Shown piece by piece: positions 24,548 to 54,167 of a stretch of DNA of 64,000 nucleotides. Within the stretch, counting starts at the first letter, position 1. Every line of letters begins with the position of its first letter. The notes beneath the pieces are model-generated. The model ran no database searches. It saw only the letters and a list, made by a program, of their open reading frames with translations, and had not been told where the DNA came from. The position numbers and the translations under genes were made by a program. This DNA comes from Haliclystus octoradiatus (taxonomy: Eukaryota > Cnidaria > Staurozoa > Stauromedusae > Haliclystidae): positions 12,301,520 through 12,365,519 of the forward strand of contig OU744451.1 in NCBI GenBank assembly GCA_916610825.1, written 5' to 3'.

Positions 24548-27500
24548 ATATTTTAACTGATTGGAACAATTTCCCCTTGCTTCCCACTGTATGTCTTGTC
24601 TGTGCATCATTGAAGATGAGGACATATTGACCCTCTGTTGTTTCTTCCTGAATCTCATCCAATCCATCGACAAACTGCAGGTTGTGCACATTCTCGTATT
24701 ATTTACTGCAACGTTTGTCTATCTCTTATCAAAATTAACCAAAATACATGTCATTATATTATACAACATAACTAAAACTGTTAATTCCATTTTATCATAT
24801 CATGCTATCATATAATAGATAATACTATCATATAATACTACAGTATCATACAAAGTTCATACACATGACACAACTTTTTAATCCATTTGCAAGAATTCAC
24901 AGTATATTCGAAGGAATTTCACCTTCTGAATATATTCCAGCAATGCAGGTAACCCATTCCTACTTTGACTAAAAACAAACAGTTGTGTGAAATTAATGTA
25001 AAATGTCCATGCTTGAAAATAATCAGTTTGCTGATATGTGATAGTTAGTAACTAGAATCAATGTTTTAAAAATTTGATTACCAAATGTAAAATTTTATGG
25101 GTGATCTTTTCAAATCTTCAATTAATTTCCTTATTGGATAACTATTTTAATAAAAATACATTTAATTGTGGCGAAGAGTTTTGAGAGCATGCAACAGGTT
25201 TGTATTATGCGTTTATACAAATTCCAAAGTTTTACTAAATTCATAAAGTGAGAAAAATTTTTAATTAAAAGTTACCAACAATATTGTAATTTGTTGAACT
25301 TTTAATGCATGAGCATTAATGTACAATGGTTTTGCTCCGAGTAATTACTATAATTGGTTTAGTCTTTTGGTGGCTTATGTCTTTTCTGCCTCTAAAATGT
25401 GTCTTTTCAGTCTATTTTGTTGGGATTAAATGGAATTTTACAGAGGTTAAACCATCATCTTTGAGATGCGTAGATTGTGAGCTATTATTTTGTAGGTTGG
25501 GGCCTGGGATTGAGGCTCAGGTTCACAGAAGGGGGTAGGTATTACGTAGTGGGTCATCTAATCTACTTTACAGGTTTTTGGGCGTTTTTATTCATTCCTT
25601 GCTTTGCCAGCTTGCTGCTTAGTTCATTTAAGCCAACTTCCGCAAGTTGTAAATTTATTTTGACGTTGCTTTAATTGAGGTCATATTTACTTGTTGTAAT
25701 GCTATGCTAATGATGGTTGAGGTATTGGCTGCTGTTGTTTGATATTGGTCAAATATGCTTTTTGATTGCTACTGATTAGCATTTGTGTTGTTGTTGCTGC
25801 TATGATATGCTAATGCTTTGGACCATTCCGCTACCGTTGGTGTTGTTGTTGTTGTTGCTATGCTGATGCTTTGGACCATGCCGCTATCATTTGTGTTGTT
25901 GTTGCTATGCTATTCTATGATAATGCTTTGGGCCATGCCGCTATCATTGATGTTGTTGTTGTTGCTGTGCTAGGCTATGCTATCGATGACTGAGTTTGGG
26001 CTGCTGTTGTTTATTGACAGTTAAATGTGGAACATTTTTTCTCCCACCCTCCTCCCATTCAAAGTTATGGCTGGTAAGTATGCTTAGGAATTCCACTGAC
26101 TTAGCAGTGTGACTGGAGCTTGGTTGGTGGTGTCAGGTCTGCCTTCGTTCTGCCAGCCTTTATAATTATTGCTGCCTGCCACCTCCCACCAACTAAGCAC
26201 CTAGGCCAAAACATTGTTGTAATATTAAGATAAATGGTTTAATGGTATATTTTCAGCATTTGTGCTTTCATGTCTGTATATTAATGTTATCCTATAGCCA
26301 CCACTTCACCTTTATGGCATCCGTGGACGATATGCTCATGCTTTATTTTCTGCTGCAAGCAAACAGAAATCCCTAGATAATGTTGAGTCAGACCTTTTGA
26401 AGCTGCAGGTAAGTAGTATCAACATGATTATACAACTGTCGTCAAGGCAACAAGCTGTTGGCAAGGTTCAATAATTAGTAATCAAAAATAACTCATCATT
26501 TCTCTTCAATTGCTTAGGGAACCCTTCATGCTGACCATAAGTTTGCCTCCTATGTTATGGATCCATCTGTCAACAAACGAGGAAAACAAGGTCAGTGGAA
26601 TCTTTTCCTCTTCGTACTATACTGTACGTGATTTATGTTCTGATGAAAAAATGCCTTTGTAAATGATGCAATTGCAGCTGTCTGGTCAGGATCTTTTTCT
26701 TTGGTTCAAGCTAATTGCACTTTACTGTTGTTATTTTGTTTAGGTGTTTTAGAGGCAGTTCTCCAAAAACAAAAGTGTGATCCATTAACAATTAATTTGT
26801 TTGGTAAGTTCGGAGTTGATATTTTGCTACTTGTAATCGCTATTTTATAGTAACTACTACCTGTAAGAAGTTCTTTTCTGTAAAAGCAGTTTATGCATTT
26901 TCTTAGTGAATTTCCTATTCAACTTTAGAAACTTTCAAGTGAATTTCAGAAATTTCCAAATAAATTTCCAAACATTCCAATTCAGTTAAAAACCATTCAA
27001 AAAAACATTCCAAAAAACCTCAGATAAACTTCATAAGTTTCTAAATTAATTTCAGACAGATAATTACTTTGATGTCAATCATGAAAACAAAGACGTATGT
27101 CCCTCAACCGCTGCATGACATCCTTCACTGGCAACCGAAAGAGGTGTTTCAACGGGGCTATGAGAGAGTAATATTTTTTCATAATGTTTTGTATCGTGAA
27201 TTGTGTTATTTACAAGTTTCTTTGTCAGGTATGTCTGACCGTGATTTGTGGCGCTCTTTGTGTAGCAAATATGTAAGGTGTAAGAGGGACGGCACATTCC
27301 TATAATGTGACTGTCTATAATACTACTGTATTACTACTACTATAGTACTATGAAATTAATGATAACTATACTCTAATGGGGTCACTCCATGTCAACTCGC
27401 AAACAAAAACATCCTTACCATCTCAGAATTTAATAAAACGTATTTTACCAAAAGGTAATGATGTAAATATGAACTTAACAAAGTTTGAGGTAATTTTGTA

Positions 27501-30500
27501 AAAAAATAACGAATATAGAGCATATTTGTAACAAATATAGATTGCGTGGTAAAAATTCTATTTTGCTATTTGTGTTCGCTATAAAAATGCAATATGGGTG
27601 AAACTCATATCATTCGATAGCTCGGACCTTCTAGTTTATTTATGTATATTTTGAAGATAAAAACAATGTAGATTATTTTTGATTAATATTTCCCAAAAAA
27701 TGTTTTGGGGCCAATTTTAGAAAAACCTGCACAATTTAAAGATTTAAAAATCCACCCAGGTACGAAGAATAATAAAGACTAGTGATTCCCAAAATTTCAC
27801 TAAACGTTTTTTCCTGAGAGCGCGCCAATCTTAATTCCACTATTCCCTCGTATTATTGTCGTTCTACCTCAATCAAGTATATTAACTCTCGTGTCACCAG
27901 CTCGGGCTGCAAATCAAAACAGCAATCTAGTCAATAAAACGAGCGGCGATCTCCATTGAAACAAATGAAGTAAACAACATGATACTTTTAGTAAGATGTA
28001 AAATCCAGTCAACTTGTATCTTTTATATAGCATCACAAACACGCAATGTGTCATTTTGAAAGTACTGTACTGAAATTTCATATTTTCTCACCTATATTAG
28101 TCATTGAATATTTTATAATACTCTGTAGTGTGTTACTCACGTTAAATTCCAATTCAGTATGGATGAATAATTTATTATTAAAATCAGCTATATATGCTTA
28201 TAAGATTAAGTTACCATAAACTCTATGATTGACAGATATGTGTGAAATCGGCAACTACCTGTAAAGTCATTAACTTTCTGAAACTCAATTCATTTTGAAA
28301 AGATGTAGGTATGAGTTTCTACAACAAATCATTTGACATTTGTTTTCTAGTTAGTAATGGTAATGATTATTGGAGCAATTTTGATGCCCATTATTTGCAT
28401 AACTTATGTCCACTTGTCCTGTTTTTTCTGAAGTATGCAAACATTTAGAATATTTTGTGTAACTTATTAACTTTTATAATCTACTCATAACAGCTGCACT
28501 AACTGAAAACAGCCGTCTTAAAGATATCCATTCAATCATAAATGCTTTTAAAGAACTAATGAGCTCTCATCGTGGTGAAGTCAATTGTTTGATTACAGCT
28601 GCAAAGGTTTGTTATTGCTGTTATTGCACTACAAAGGTTTGTTTGTTATAGGCCTACAGATTTATTTTTAGCCTGTATAGATTGCCTTCCATGCTGATGT
28701 TTCACATATAGATTCAAACACTAAATAACCTACTTGAAAAATGACAGAAGACTTGTAACAGCAAATGATTCAATTTAAATAAATTTGCTAAAATTTAATT
28801 AACTAATAATCGGAGTCCGATCCGATAGGATTTTTGTCGGATTCGAATCACTTTTTTTCTTTGGATCGAATCGAACCGTTCTTCTCCTCAAAAAGTTTGG
28901 ATCGGATCAGATTTCGTTAGTGTTTGATAATCAATGTCATAAATCATAATATTTATTTATTAAATAAATTTATGGTTCGTAGTTCATAAACTTCAATCCT
29001 TCAATCACAGTCACCCAGACGATGAAAACAAAACCTTTTCCAAAACTGCTAGAAATGTGTTGAAAACATCAAATTCAACTTAAATATCTTTACATAGATT
29101 TTGAATGATTTTGAATATGTAAATACAACAGTTTGTTTGATCAGCTCGCTTCGACATTAGTTTACAGAATTCATGTGATTCATTTAACTCGCTTCATGTT
29201 TCATCACCTCTGTTCGATCAATTAATTGTCATAGCAACAGAGTCTAAAATAGAATTATTGGCGTGTAACTTGAGATTTTCTTTGTTATGGTAATTAGGAG
29301 GAGTCCCATGGACCATTCAAAGTTTTAACCATGCAAAAGATGTCGATGTGAAATATTTGTGACGTCCGCATGTTTGTTTCGTATTTTATATTAGCAAAAA
29401 AGAGCATTTGATTTTAAAGATAAATTTATCCAAGAAAGGTTACTTTATATTTAGAAACAAGCATATTTAATATTAATTTGAATAAATGAATACTTCATTT
29501 GTTTATGAACCGACTGTTACTTGTTTCATTGTGATCAGCTACATATTCACGGCTGATTTATGGGCACACTTTGTACTTTTCACACCCTGAAAATTTCCAC
29601 CATTTTCAATTTCGGATTCGGATTGTGACGGATCGGATTAAAAATATAAAATTCGAAATTCTAGGATTTTTTTTAACAAAACAGCAATCGGATTGGATCG
29701 GATTCGGATTGAGATTTTATGCCTACACTCTGATTACTAATGCCTAATCTGATCCGATGCAGACCTCTAATATGGAACTTAGTAGTACAGACGGCTTAGG
29801 ATACTATTATAACGCTTTTCTTGTGACTCTACCAGGGTTTGACAAAAGGAAGTGTCCTGCAATCCAACATTCCGGAAGGCTAGAGAATCTTCGGAAGAAA
29901 AGAAACATTCTTATGATTTATAAGCCAAACTTAAACAAAAAATTCAGAAGAAAATGTAGAAAAGGATTGAAAAGGATTCCATGTCGCATAAATATTGCTG
30001 ACCAATTGACAGAATAGTTTGGAAATGCATTTACTGTATATCAATTGCAATGCTGTGTAAATTCTACTTCAGCTCAAATTGCTTACTTTTAACAGCAATA
30101 CAATTTTGAGCATTCAATGATCTGTAACTCTGTTGTGAGTAGGATAACCAACCTAATGCATGTCCTTCCACTGTTAAATGCAGGAACTCGATGCTGCCTC
30201 AATAAAAGAGTTGACAACTGCCCTACAAGGCTTACTCAAGAAGAATGAAAAGCTCAATGTGACAACAAAGGTTAGCAATTGTTAGATTATCTTAAATATT
30301 ATCAATGATGCTTAAATGTCTAGTCTTTACCTTTACACAGTAATCAATTTATTTTTCTCCTAACCCACTCTGCCGTTGTTTACATTGCCGCAAAATAGGC
30401 ACGGTACTCGTTAATTGACAGATCAAAAGTGTCAAGTAGTTTTGAGCAAGTGCCTCCTATTTTAAGTGGGTGGAGAAGGCCCGAGATCATCTCTCAAGGT

Positions 30501-31360
30501 AGTCCCGACCTGCTTAAAAGTGGGCACTGTGTCATTTTGCAGTACCGTTAGTTATGACATCATTGTAAAAGCTGTTTCTCCTTATAGTAGAATTCTGAGC
30601 TCTTCTAGAGTTCTGGGGAAATCAGCCTAATTATAAATCTTAGCAACCTAGATAGGCATAATATGCATTTTACGCCCTATTTCTGTAGAAAATTAATAAA
30701 GTGTTTGCATTAAGCTTGTGACGTGGCATCCATTTCCCCTGAACTAATGTTAACCATAAGAAAATTTATATTTAATTCTAAAGGCTATATTTAATTTCAG
30801 CCATACCGTATTTAATATATTGACTCATGGACACTGTCACTAAGGTGTCCTAAAGCTACTGGTATGTCTAACTTGGAAAATGGGCAATTTCTTTTTTATG
30901 AGAAAAAAGTTACTATTTTTCCAAATATGGACTTACTGATTTTTCCAAAGTGAATTAGTGAGCTCTCTGGTCAGCCAAGCATGTGTTCCAACTTTTGAAA
31001 AAGCACTATTGAACCATATAATCTAGTACTTTCAATATTTGATAACTCCACTTGTAAGCATCCAAATTAAAAAATCATTACCAGTATCACTATTCCAATC
31101 TGGAATAGTAGTTTTTGGTGTCGTGTGCATAGCAAGTAATTTAATTAGGAAAATCAATAAAGCCAACACAGCAGAATGGTTGTCATATTAACAATCAATA
31201 TACCAGCCTCTTCTCTATTTTAATACTTTGCTTTTTATTACTTCAGGTGGACTCAAACCTGATAGGTGGTGTTGTTGTTAACATTGGTGAATATTATGTT
31301 GACATGTCTATTGCATCAAAGGTCAAGAAATACTCAAACAGCATTAGAGCTGAGTTATAA
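19665..31360 (+). CDS. ATP5PO: ATP synthase peripheral stalk subunit OSCP, mitochondrial
   Basis: OSCP subunit that links the F1 head to the peripheral stalk of mitochondrial ATP synthase. Eight coding exons: 19665-19709, 21137-21187, 26298-26408, 26518-26590, 26744-26803, 28494-28606, 30184-30270, 31247-31360. They total 654 nt (217 residues plus stop), the usual OSCP length, with intron phases 0,0,0,1,1,0,0. The N-terminus ([15 protein letters not shown], then [17 protein letters not shown]) is Arg/Ser/Ala-rich, like a mitochondrial presequence. Diagnostic blocks follow: [20 protein letters not shown], the DP..N segment of exon 4, [24 protein letters not shown], and the C-terminal [17 protein letters not shown] plus a basic end. 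ATTAAA at 31509-31514 is a likely polyadenylation signal. Introns 2 and 6 are large and full of transposon debris. I see no disabling mutation. Confidence 0.96.
20310..20575 (-). repeat. Dispersed repeat family 'GGGTCACTCCATGTCAA', partial copy
   Basis: On the minus strand it starts near GGGTCACTCCACGTCAACTC and continues with CGCAAACAGAAA, then TTTAATGAAACTTATATTAC, and runs to a CTCGGACCATCTAGTTTCC end. It aligns with the first ~260 bp of the copies at 27378 and 35805. No coding capacity. Confidence 0.7.
21693..21750 (+). mobile_element. Fragment of the pogo-like MITE family
   Basis: ACAGTGGAACCTGTATATAA followed by a CAGCCACCTACTATAGG block matches the left end of the complete element at 22196-22372. 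The right end is absent. Confidence 0.55.
22196..22372. mobile_element. Pogo/Tigger-like MITE with TA target duplication
   Basis: It begins CAGTGAAACCTGTATATAAC and ends GTTATAACAGGTTTGACTG, inverted copies of one another. It is flanked by TA on both sides (22194-22195 and 22373-22374). The interior repeats CTATAGACAGGTGGCC motifs. CAGT..AACCT ends with a TA duplication are typical of pogo-type elements; no transposase is present. Confidence 0.75.
22527..23492. mobile_element. Non-autonomous DNA transposon, CAGACCTTTACGGGA ends
   Basis: CAGACCTTTACGGGA at the left end and TCCCGTAAAGGTCTG at the right end are perfect inverted repeats. Subterminal motifs with GAGAGCG/GAGCGCC (left) and CACTCTCC/GGAGAGTG (right) follow. 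TGGTTG (22521-22526) and TGGTCG (23493-23498) may be a slightly diverged target duplication. The ~930-bp interior is AT-rich, without a recognisable transposase. Confidence 0.7.
23560..24548 (+). pseudogene. Degenerate LINE: reverse transcriptase palm to 3' tail
   Basis: The RT palm region is readable: [20 protein letters not shown] (a decayed YxDD box), [20 protein letters not shown] and [10 protein letters not shown]. Then, through stops and frameshifts, come an LDYCCVVWG-like block and [10 protein letters not shown]. The 3' end (24115-24548) matches 15117-15617 and finishes in a (GAT)n tail at 24519-24548. It belongs to a CR1/L2/Jockey-like non-LTR group and is inactive. Located in ATP5PO intron 2. 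Confidence 0.82.
24551..24691 (-). other. Unassigned 48-codon open stretch beside the LINE tail
   Basis: On the minus strand an open frame contains [19 protein letters not shown], then [20 protein letters not shown] and [10 protein letters not shown], and then runs into the LINE tail read as poly-His. The composition is strikingly protein-like, and the frame is preceded by CAAACGTTGCAG, an acceptor-like context. I do not recognise it. It could be a nested minus-strand exon or a piece of a transposon protein cut by the LINE insertion. Confidence 0.3.
25480..26215 (+). repeat. Unnamed dispersed element, copy C, with complementary arms
   Basis: Landmarks: pyrimidine tract 26041-26059, GGTAAGT 26073-26079, CACTG..CAGTG 26094-26109, GGAGCTTGGTTGGTGG 26115-26130 and CCACCAACTAAGCACC 26186-26201. 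The arms pair at 14 of 16 positions across only ~55 bp. The left limit is uncertain. It lies just upstream of ATP5PO exon 3. Confidence 0.5.
25790..25985 (+). repeat. Three-unit ~60-65-bp minisatellite
   Basis: Three imperfect units each contain GCTATG..TGCTTTGG.CCAT, CCGCTA(C/T)C.TT and a TGTTGTTGTT run. Confidence 0.75.
27378..28100 (+). repeat. Dispersed repeat family 'GGGTCACTCCATGTCAA', long copy
   Basis: It starts GGGGTCACTCCATGTCAACT and shares many blocks with 35805-36476, such as GAGAGCGCGCCAATCTTAAT, AATTCCACT.TTC.CTCG and AAAACGAGCGGCGATCT, ending near ACACGCAATGTGTC. No open frame of interest. Located in ATP5PO intron 5. Confidence 0.75.
28806..29760. repeat. Repeat block rich in ATCCGAT/ATCGGAT motifs
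   Basis: Both ends (28810-28930 and 29610-29760) are dense in GATCCGAT, GGATCGGAT and GGATTCGGATT, while the ~650-bp middle lacks them. This layout suggests an old non-autonomous DNA transposon with subterminal motif arrays. No target duplication could be fixed. Located in ATP5PO intron 6. Confidence 0.4.
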
Positions 31361-31508
31361 TTATGATGAATTGCTATAAAATATCATGGTATTGTTTGTG
31401 ACTTTAGTTATGTTGTAAAACTGAAGTTGACTTGCTAGTTGTTTCATTTTCAAATATCATTTCACTACTGCACTACTAATTTGCTTGTTTCATTTTTGCA
31501 TTGTCAAT

Positions 31509-31514
31509 ATTAAA
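31509..31514 (+). promoter_or_regulatory. Likely polyadenylation signal of ATP5PO (ATTAAA)
   Basis: ATTAAA lies 149 nt after the ATP5PO stop codon. It is the commonest variant of AATAAA, and no AATAAA occurs closer. Confidence 0.45.
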
Positions 31515-31646
31515 GCTATTACAGGCAAGAGTGTGTACTAATGCTGCTGTAAACAATTGAAATTTGCCAACATTCTGTGTTTCCTCAATGCAGGACTCAT
31601 CCCAGTCACTAAGTTACTTTTTTTTAAATTATAAATAATAGTAGTA

Positions 31647-31785
31647 ATTGAGACAGTGTCCCCCTACTGGAGGCGCCCATACCACCCTTCTCTCGGCATA
31701 GGAGTGGTTCTTTTGCCAAGAGCAATGCCGTGACACTGCAGATCAATTTCAACAGATTTATGGCATGCCTTGATTGTTAGTAAAT
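31647..31785 (-). mobile_element. SINE 3' fragment, same family as 7845-8214
   Basis: GACACTGCAGATCAATTTCA and the GAGCAATG and AGGCGCCCATACCAC blocks match the 3' half of the SINE. The tRNA-like head is missing, so it is 5'-truncated. Confidence 0.7.
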
Positions 31786-32142
31786 AAGTTACCATTTCCC
31801 ATTCATCATTTGCAGGCCTGTCCAGAGCTCTGGGCCTGTCATATTTCTTCATTAGTATTACCAATATGTTATACTATGCTCACACCTCAATATAATGATG
31901 ATGCAACAAATTACTGGTACTCAAAACAAAATGTTTTGTCTTGAATGTTTGCATTAATCATGCTGTCATTATTTCCTGGAAATTCGAAAACTTTAATTAA
32001 CAAATTAAATATTTTAGAACTTGATTCTTGTAGACTGTATGTTCAAATGGATTAATCCAATATGAGATTTTCAATAAAAAATATATATAGCGGTAGTCTA
32101 CTTACATTGTAATTTGTTATTTCTATTCATCAAGTGCTAATT

Positions 32143-34851
32143 TTATGGTGATTGTTGGGTATCACAACTAGATTCAATATAGCTATTCCATTTTGATTTT
32201 TTAACTGATATTATTGGACTATTTGAATTATTCGAATCAGCAACATCTCTTTTCTGCTTGTGTGGATTCCTTTCACAAGTTATCTCATTTGTCTTATTGT
32301 AAGGAGATACATAAGGTTGTTTTGCACTGGTCGTTTGATTATGGCCAATATTGACACCATCATCATCATCATCTGAAGTATAAAAAATATAATCATAATC
32401 AAATGTAACAATAGGTTGTGGTGTTCATACCATGCTACAAATTATTAATTAGATATAAAAAGAACAATACAATGAGTTACATAATTAAAGTGAAAATACA
32501 AAGTTGATCAAAACTTCTGCTAGATTTAACTGTAAACTAAGGCAAAATGTGGTTTAAACCCACCTAATGTGGATGATGTATCTATGTATTGCATCCATTT
32601 GCTTTTTTTCTGGTCTGAATAAGCTGGGGTTTCATCTATCAGTGGTGCTTGAGAAATTCGTTCTTCATGTTTCTGTGTTTTTTCTTCCTCTTCAACTAGT
32701 AATAGAATTTGTTTGTTTTTGCTGATTTCTGCCAGGCCAGCTTTCGTATTAAATTGTTGAACAGCAACACGGCAGTCACTGGATGTTCCTTGGTAGAAAA
32801 CTTGTTTTAATGATTGCTTTTCACCACAGACTTTACATGACCATTTAGGTGTCTTTTTAAGCTGAAATTGAGAAACAGGGAATTTGCACACATCTTATTT
32901 ATAAAACAATAAAAACACATTCGATAAGTTGGAAATTTTGGCTGCGATTCTTCAAAATTCTAAATAATCTTATTCAGAATCTAGAAGATTCGCTGTCTAC
33001 AGGACGTAAATTAGACAATGTTAATTCAATAGAATTATCTTGTGTTTTCTCTAGAGATTGGTACAAATCCTGTTCAGTTCATAGACATTTCATGAACCAT
33101 TTCTGAACAAATCCTGGATAGACAGTTCATGAACCATTTCTGATCAAATCCTGGATAGACAGTTCATGAACCATTTCTGATCAAATCCTGGATAGACAGT
33201 TCATGTACCATTTCTGAACAAATTCTGGATAGACAGTTAATGAACAATTTCTGAACAAATCCTGGATAGACAGTTCATGTACCGTTTCTGAGCAAATCCT
33301 GGATAGACAGTTCATGAACCATTTCTGAACAAATCCTGGATAGACAGTTCATGGACCGTTTATGAACAAATCCTGGATAGACAGTTTATGAACCATTTCT
33401 GAACAAATCCTGGATAGACAGTTCATGAACCATTTCTGAACAAATCCTGGATAGACAGTTAATGTACCGTTTCTGAACAGATCCTGGATAGACGGTTCAT
33501 GAACCATTTCTGGACAAATCCTGGATAGACAGTTCATGAACCGTTTCTGAACAAATCCTGGATAGACAGTTCATGAACCGTTTCAAAACAAATCCTGAAC
33601 AGACATTTTATGAACCATTTCTGAACAAATTCTGGATAGACAGTTAATGAACAATTTCTGAACAAATCCTGGATAGACAGTTCATGTACCGTTTCTGAGC
33701 AAATCCTGGATAGACAGTTCATGAACCATTTCTGAACAAATCCTGGATAGACAGTTCATGGACCGTTTATGAACAAATCCTGGATAGACAGTTTATGAAC
33801 CATTTCTGAACAAATCCTGGATAGACAGTTCATGAACCATTTCTGAACAAATCCTGGATAGACAGTTAATGTACCGTTTCTGAACAGATCCTGGATAGAC
33901 GGTTCATGAACCATTTCTGGACAAATCCTGGATAGACAGTTCATGAACCGTTTCTGAACAAATCCTGGATAGACAGTTCATGAACCGTTTCAAAACAAAT
34001 CCTGAACAGACATTTTATGAACCATTTCTGAACAAATCCTGGATAGACAATTCATGTACCGTTTCTGAACAAATCCTGGATAGACAATTCATGAACCGTT
34101 TCTGAACAAATCCTGAACAGACAGTTCATGAACATTGAATGGCCTAATATTTTGAACTTTTGATTGAGCTGTTCATTGACTGGTTATGAATATTGGAATA
34201 TTAAACATTCATGAACTTTGACAATTCAGAATCCGGAAAAAGCATAAGTCAATTTATACTTTAGCTAAGAGAAAGGTTCATTACTGACATATGATATAAA
34301 AGAAGAGTTGCATTAGTTGCGTCAGAATTCTGAAGCCTTCCTTGACAGTTGACACTACCAAAATATTTCATAATAATTATTGAAAGGTTAACAGAATGTT
34401 TATTGTTCGTACGGTTCATTGTCACGTTGTAGAGCTTAACTCATTATTGAGCAATTTTTATAATATATGAAATGAGAATACTGTAAACGAGAAAGTTTGT
34501 AGGCTTATGGGAAATTTATGAACGCAAGAAATTAGAAATGGTGGCACACATTCATAACATTGCTTTTCGGTTAACGGAATTGCATTTGATCTCAGCTTAA
34601 ACTGTATAAACTTAGTGTACATCTAAATTGGAATAAGTTCGTAGATTTGACTAATTGCAGTCATGGCATAGAAGATAGATAGGCTTACGTTACAATTTTT
34701 CGCAAGAATAACAGGAAATTCAAAAATTAACTGGGCCAGTTGCCGCTCTGCACATAGTCTTTGCAGTTCAAAATTAATTTACTAAACTTACCATAGAAAT
34801 TTGGAATGTTTGACAAGAGAAACATCGAACAGCTTGGAAGGTTTGCACCAT
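32143..34851 (-). CDS. MRNIP: MRNIP-like protein (MRN complex-interacting protein)
   Basis: In vertebrates MRNIP is a nuclear protein that binds the MRE11-RAD50-NBS1 complex and supports the DNA-damage response. Three exons: 34851-34792, 32861-32564, 32372-32143; 588 nt, 195 residues, intron phases 0 and 1. The N-terminus MVQTFQAVRCFSCQTFQ and then LKKTPKWSCKVCGEKQSLKQ give two CxxC pairs, the zinc-ribbon-like signature of the family. SSDCRVAVQQFN follows, then a charged low-complexity region. Two similar short motifs, KSKWMQYID (end of exon 2) and KSKWNSYIE (end of exon 3), recur; I infer they are interaction motifs. The acidic run at the start of exon 3 (DDDDDG) is encoded by a GAT repeat. 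The start is the only ATG giving the family N-terminus. It is head-to-head with DRC1. Intron 1 holds the 37-bp minisatellite. Confidence 0.88.
33065..34133. repeat. 37-bp minisatellite, ~29 units, with a 407-bp higher-order duplication
   Basis: The unit is TTCATGAACCATTTCTGAAC plus AAATCCTGGATAGACAG (37 bp). Unit variants repeat in the same order 407 bp later, exactly 11 units: for example GTACCGTTTCTGAGCAAATC occurs at both ~33280 and ~33687. So 33205-33611 and 33612-34018 form a tandem duplication. The right flank (34120-34155) carries GTTCATGAACATTGAATGGCC, resembling the core of the MITE at 14262-14419. The array lies in MRNIP intron 1. Confidence 0.95.
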
Positions 34852-35116
34852 TGTTTTACGATGCCTTTATCATACAAATACCAATATTAGATGAACTTTT
34901 CACACAGTACACTCTGACACTGACAGCTCCGGAAATCTAACATAAAAAGCTGTGCTTCAAGGTTGTGCTTTAGTTTGCCTCACTATCAAAATGGCATGAA
35001 CATGAGAACAGGCAAGGTACTATGACAACCAACATGGCAGAATAATGATTTAGAATCTGAGAATCAGTTTTTGGCCTTATGAATTTCAAATACTTTCCGA
35101 AGTTTACTTACTTGAG
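34852..35116. promoter_or_regulatory. Putative bidirectional promoter, MRNIP / DRC1
   Basis: Only 265 bp separate the start codons of MRNIP (minus) and DRC1 (plus), so both 5' UTRs and core promoters must lie here unless non-coding first exons exist. No clear TATA box or CpG-rich block is visible. Confidence 0.55.
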
Positions 35117-53892
<18,776 letters not shown>

Positions 53893-54042
53893 AACAACAA
53901 TATCAGATATCATATATACGACTCATTTACCTCAGTTAGTAACCGTATTGTAATTGAAGAAGAAGAAACATTGTAGTTATGATAATAATAATAGTACAAG
54001 AATGAATGTATGCATACGATAGCTGTCTATTATAATATTGAC

Positions 54043-54048
54043 AATAAA
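54043..54048 (+). promoter_or_regulatory. DRC1 polyadenylation signal AATAAA
   Basis: Canonical AATAAA 151 nt after the DRC1 stop codon. It lies 120 bp before the end of the convergent ShKT gene's coding sequence. Confidence 0.6.
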
Positions 54049-54167
54049 TAAACTCTGGAATCAATAAGAAAGAGAAAAAATAATATTATGTTATGTTACA
54101 ACTATATCAAATATATTGATTTTCACCGTCACACCCATGATGTAAGCAATGTCACATGCTCGTTTTA

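Noticed and set aside
27069-27305. 78-residue plus-strand frame and its minus-strand partner
   Set aside because: No family resemblance; in ATP5PO intron 5 beside a dispersed repeat.
29757-30017. 86-residue frame in ATP5PO intron 6
   Set aside because: Basic and low in family signal; no splice context or homology recognised.
33349-33944. Two identical 62-residue minus-strand frames
   Set aside because: Translation of the duplicated 37-bp minisatellite inside MRNIP intron 1.
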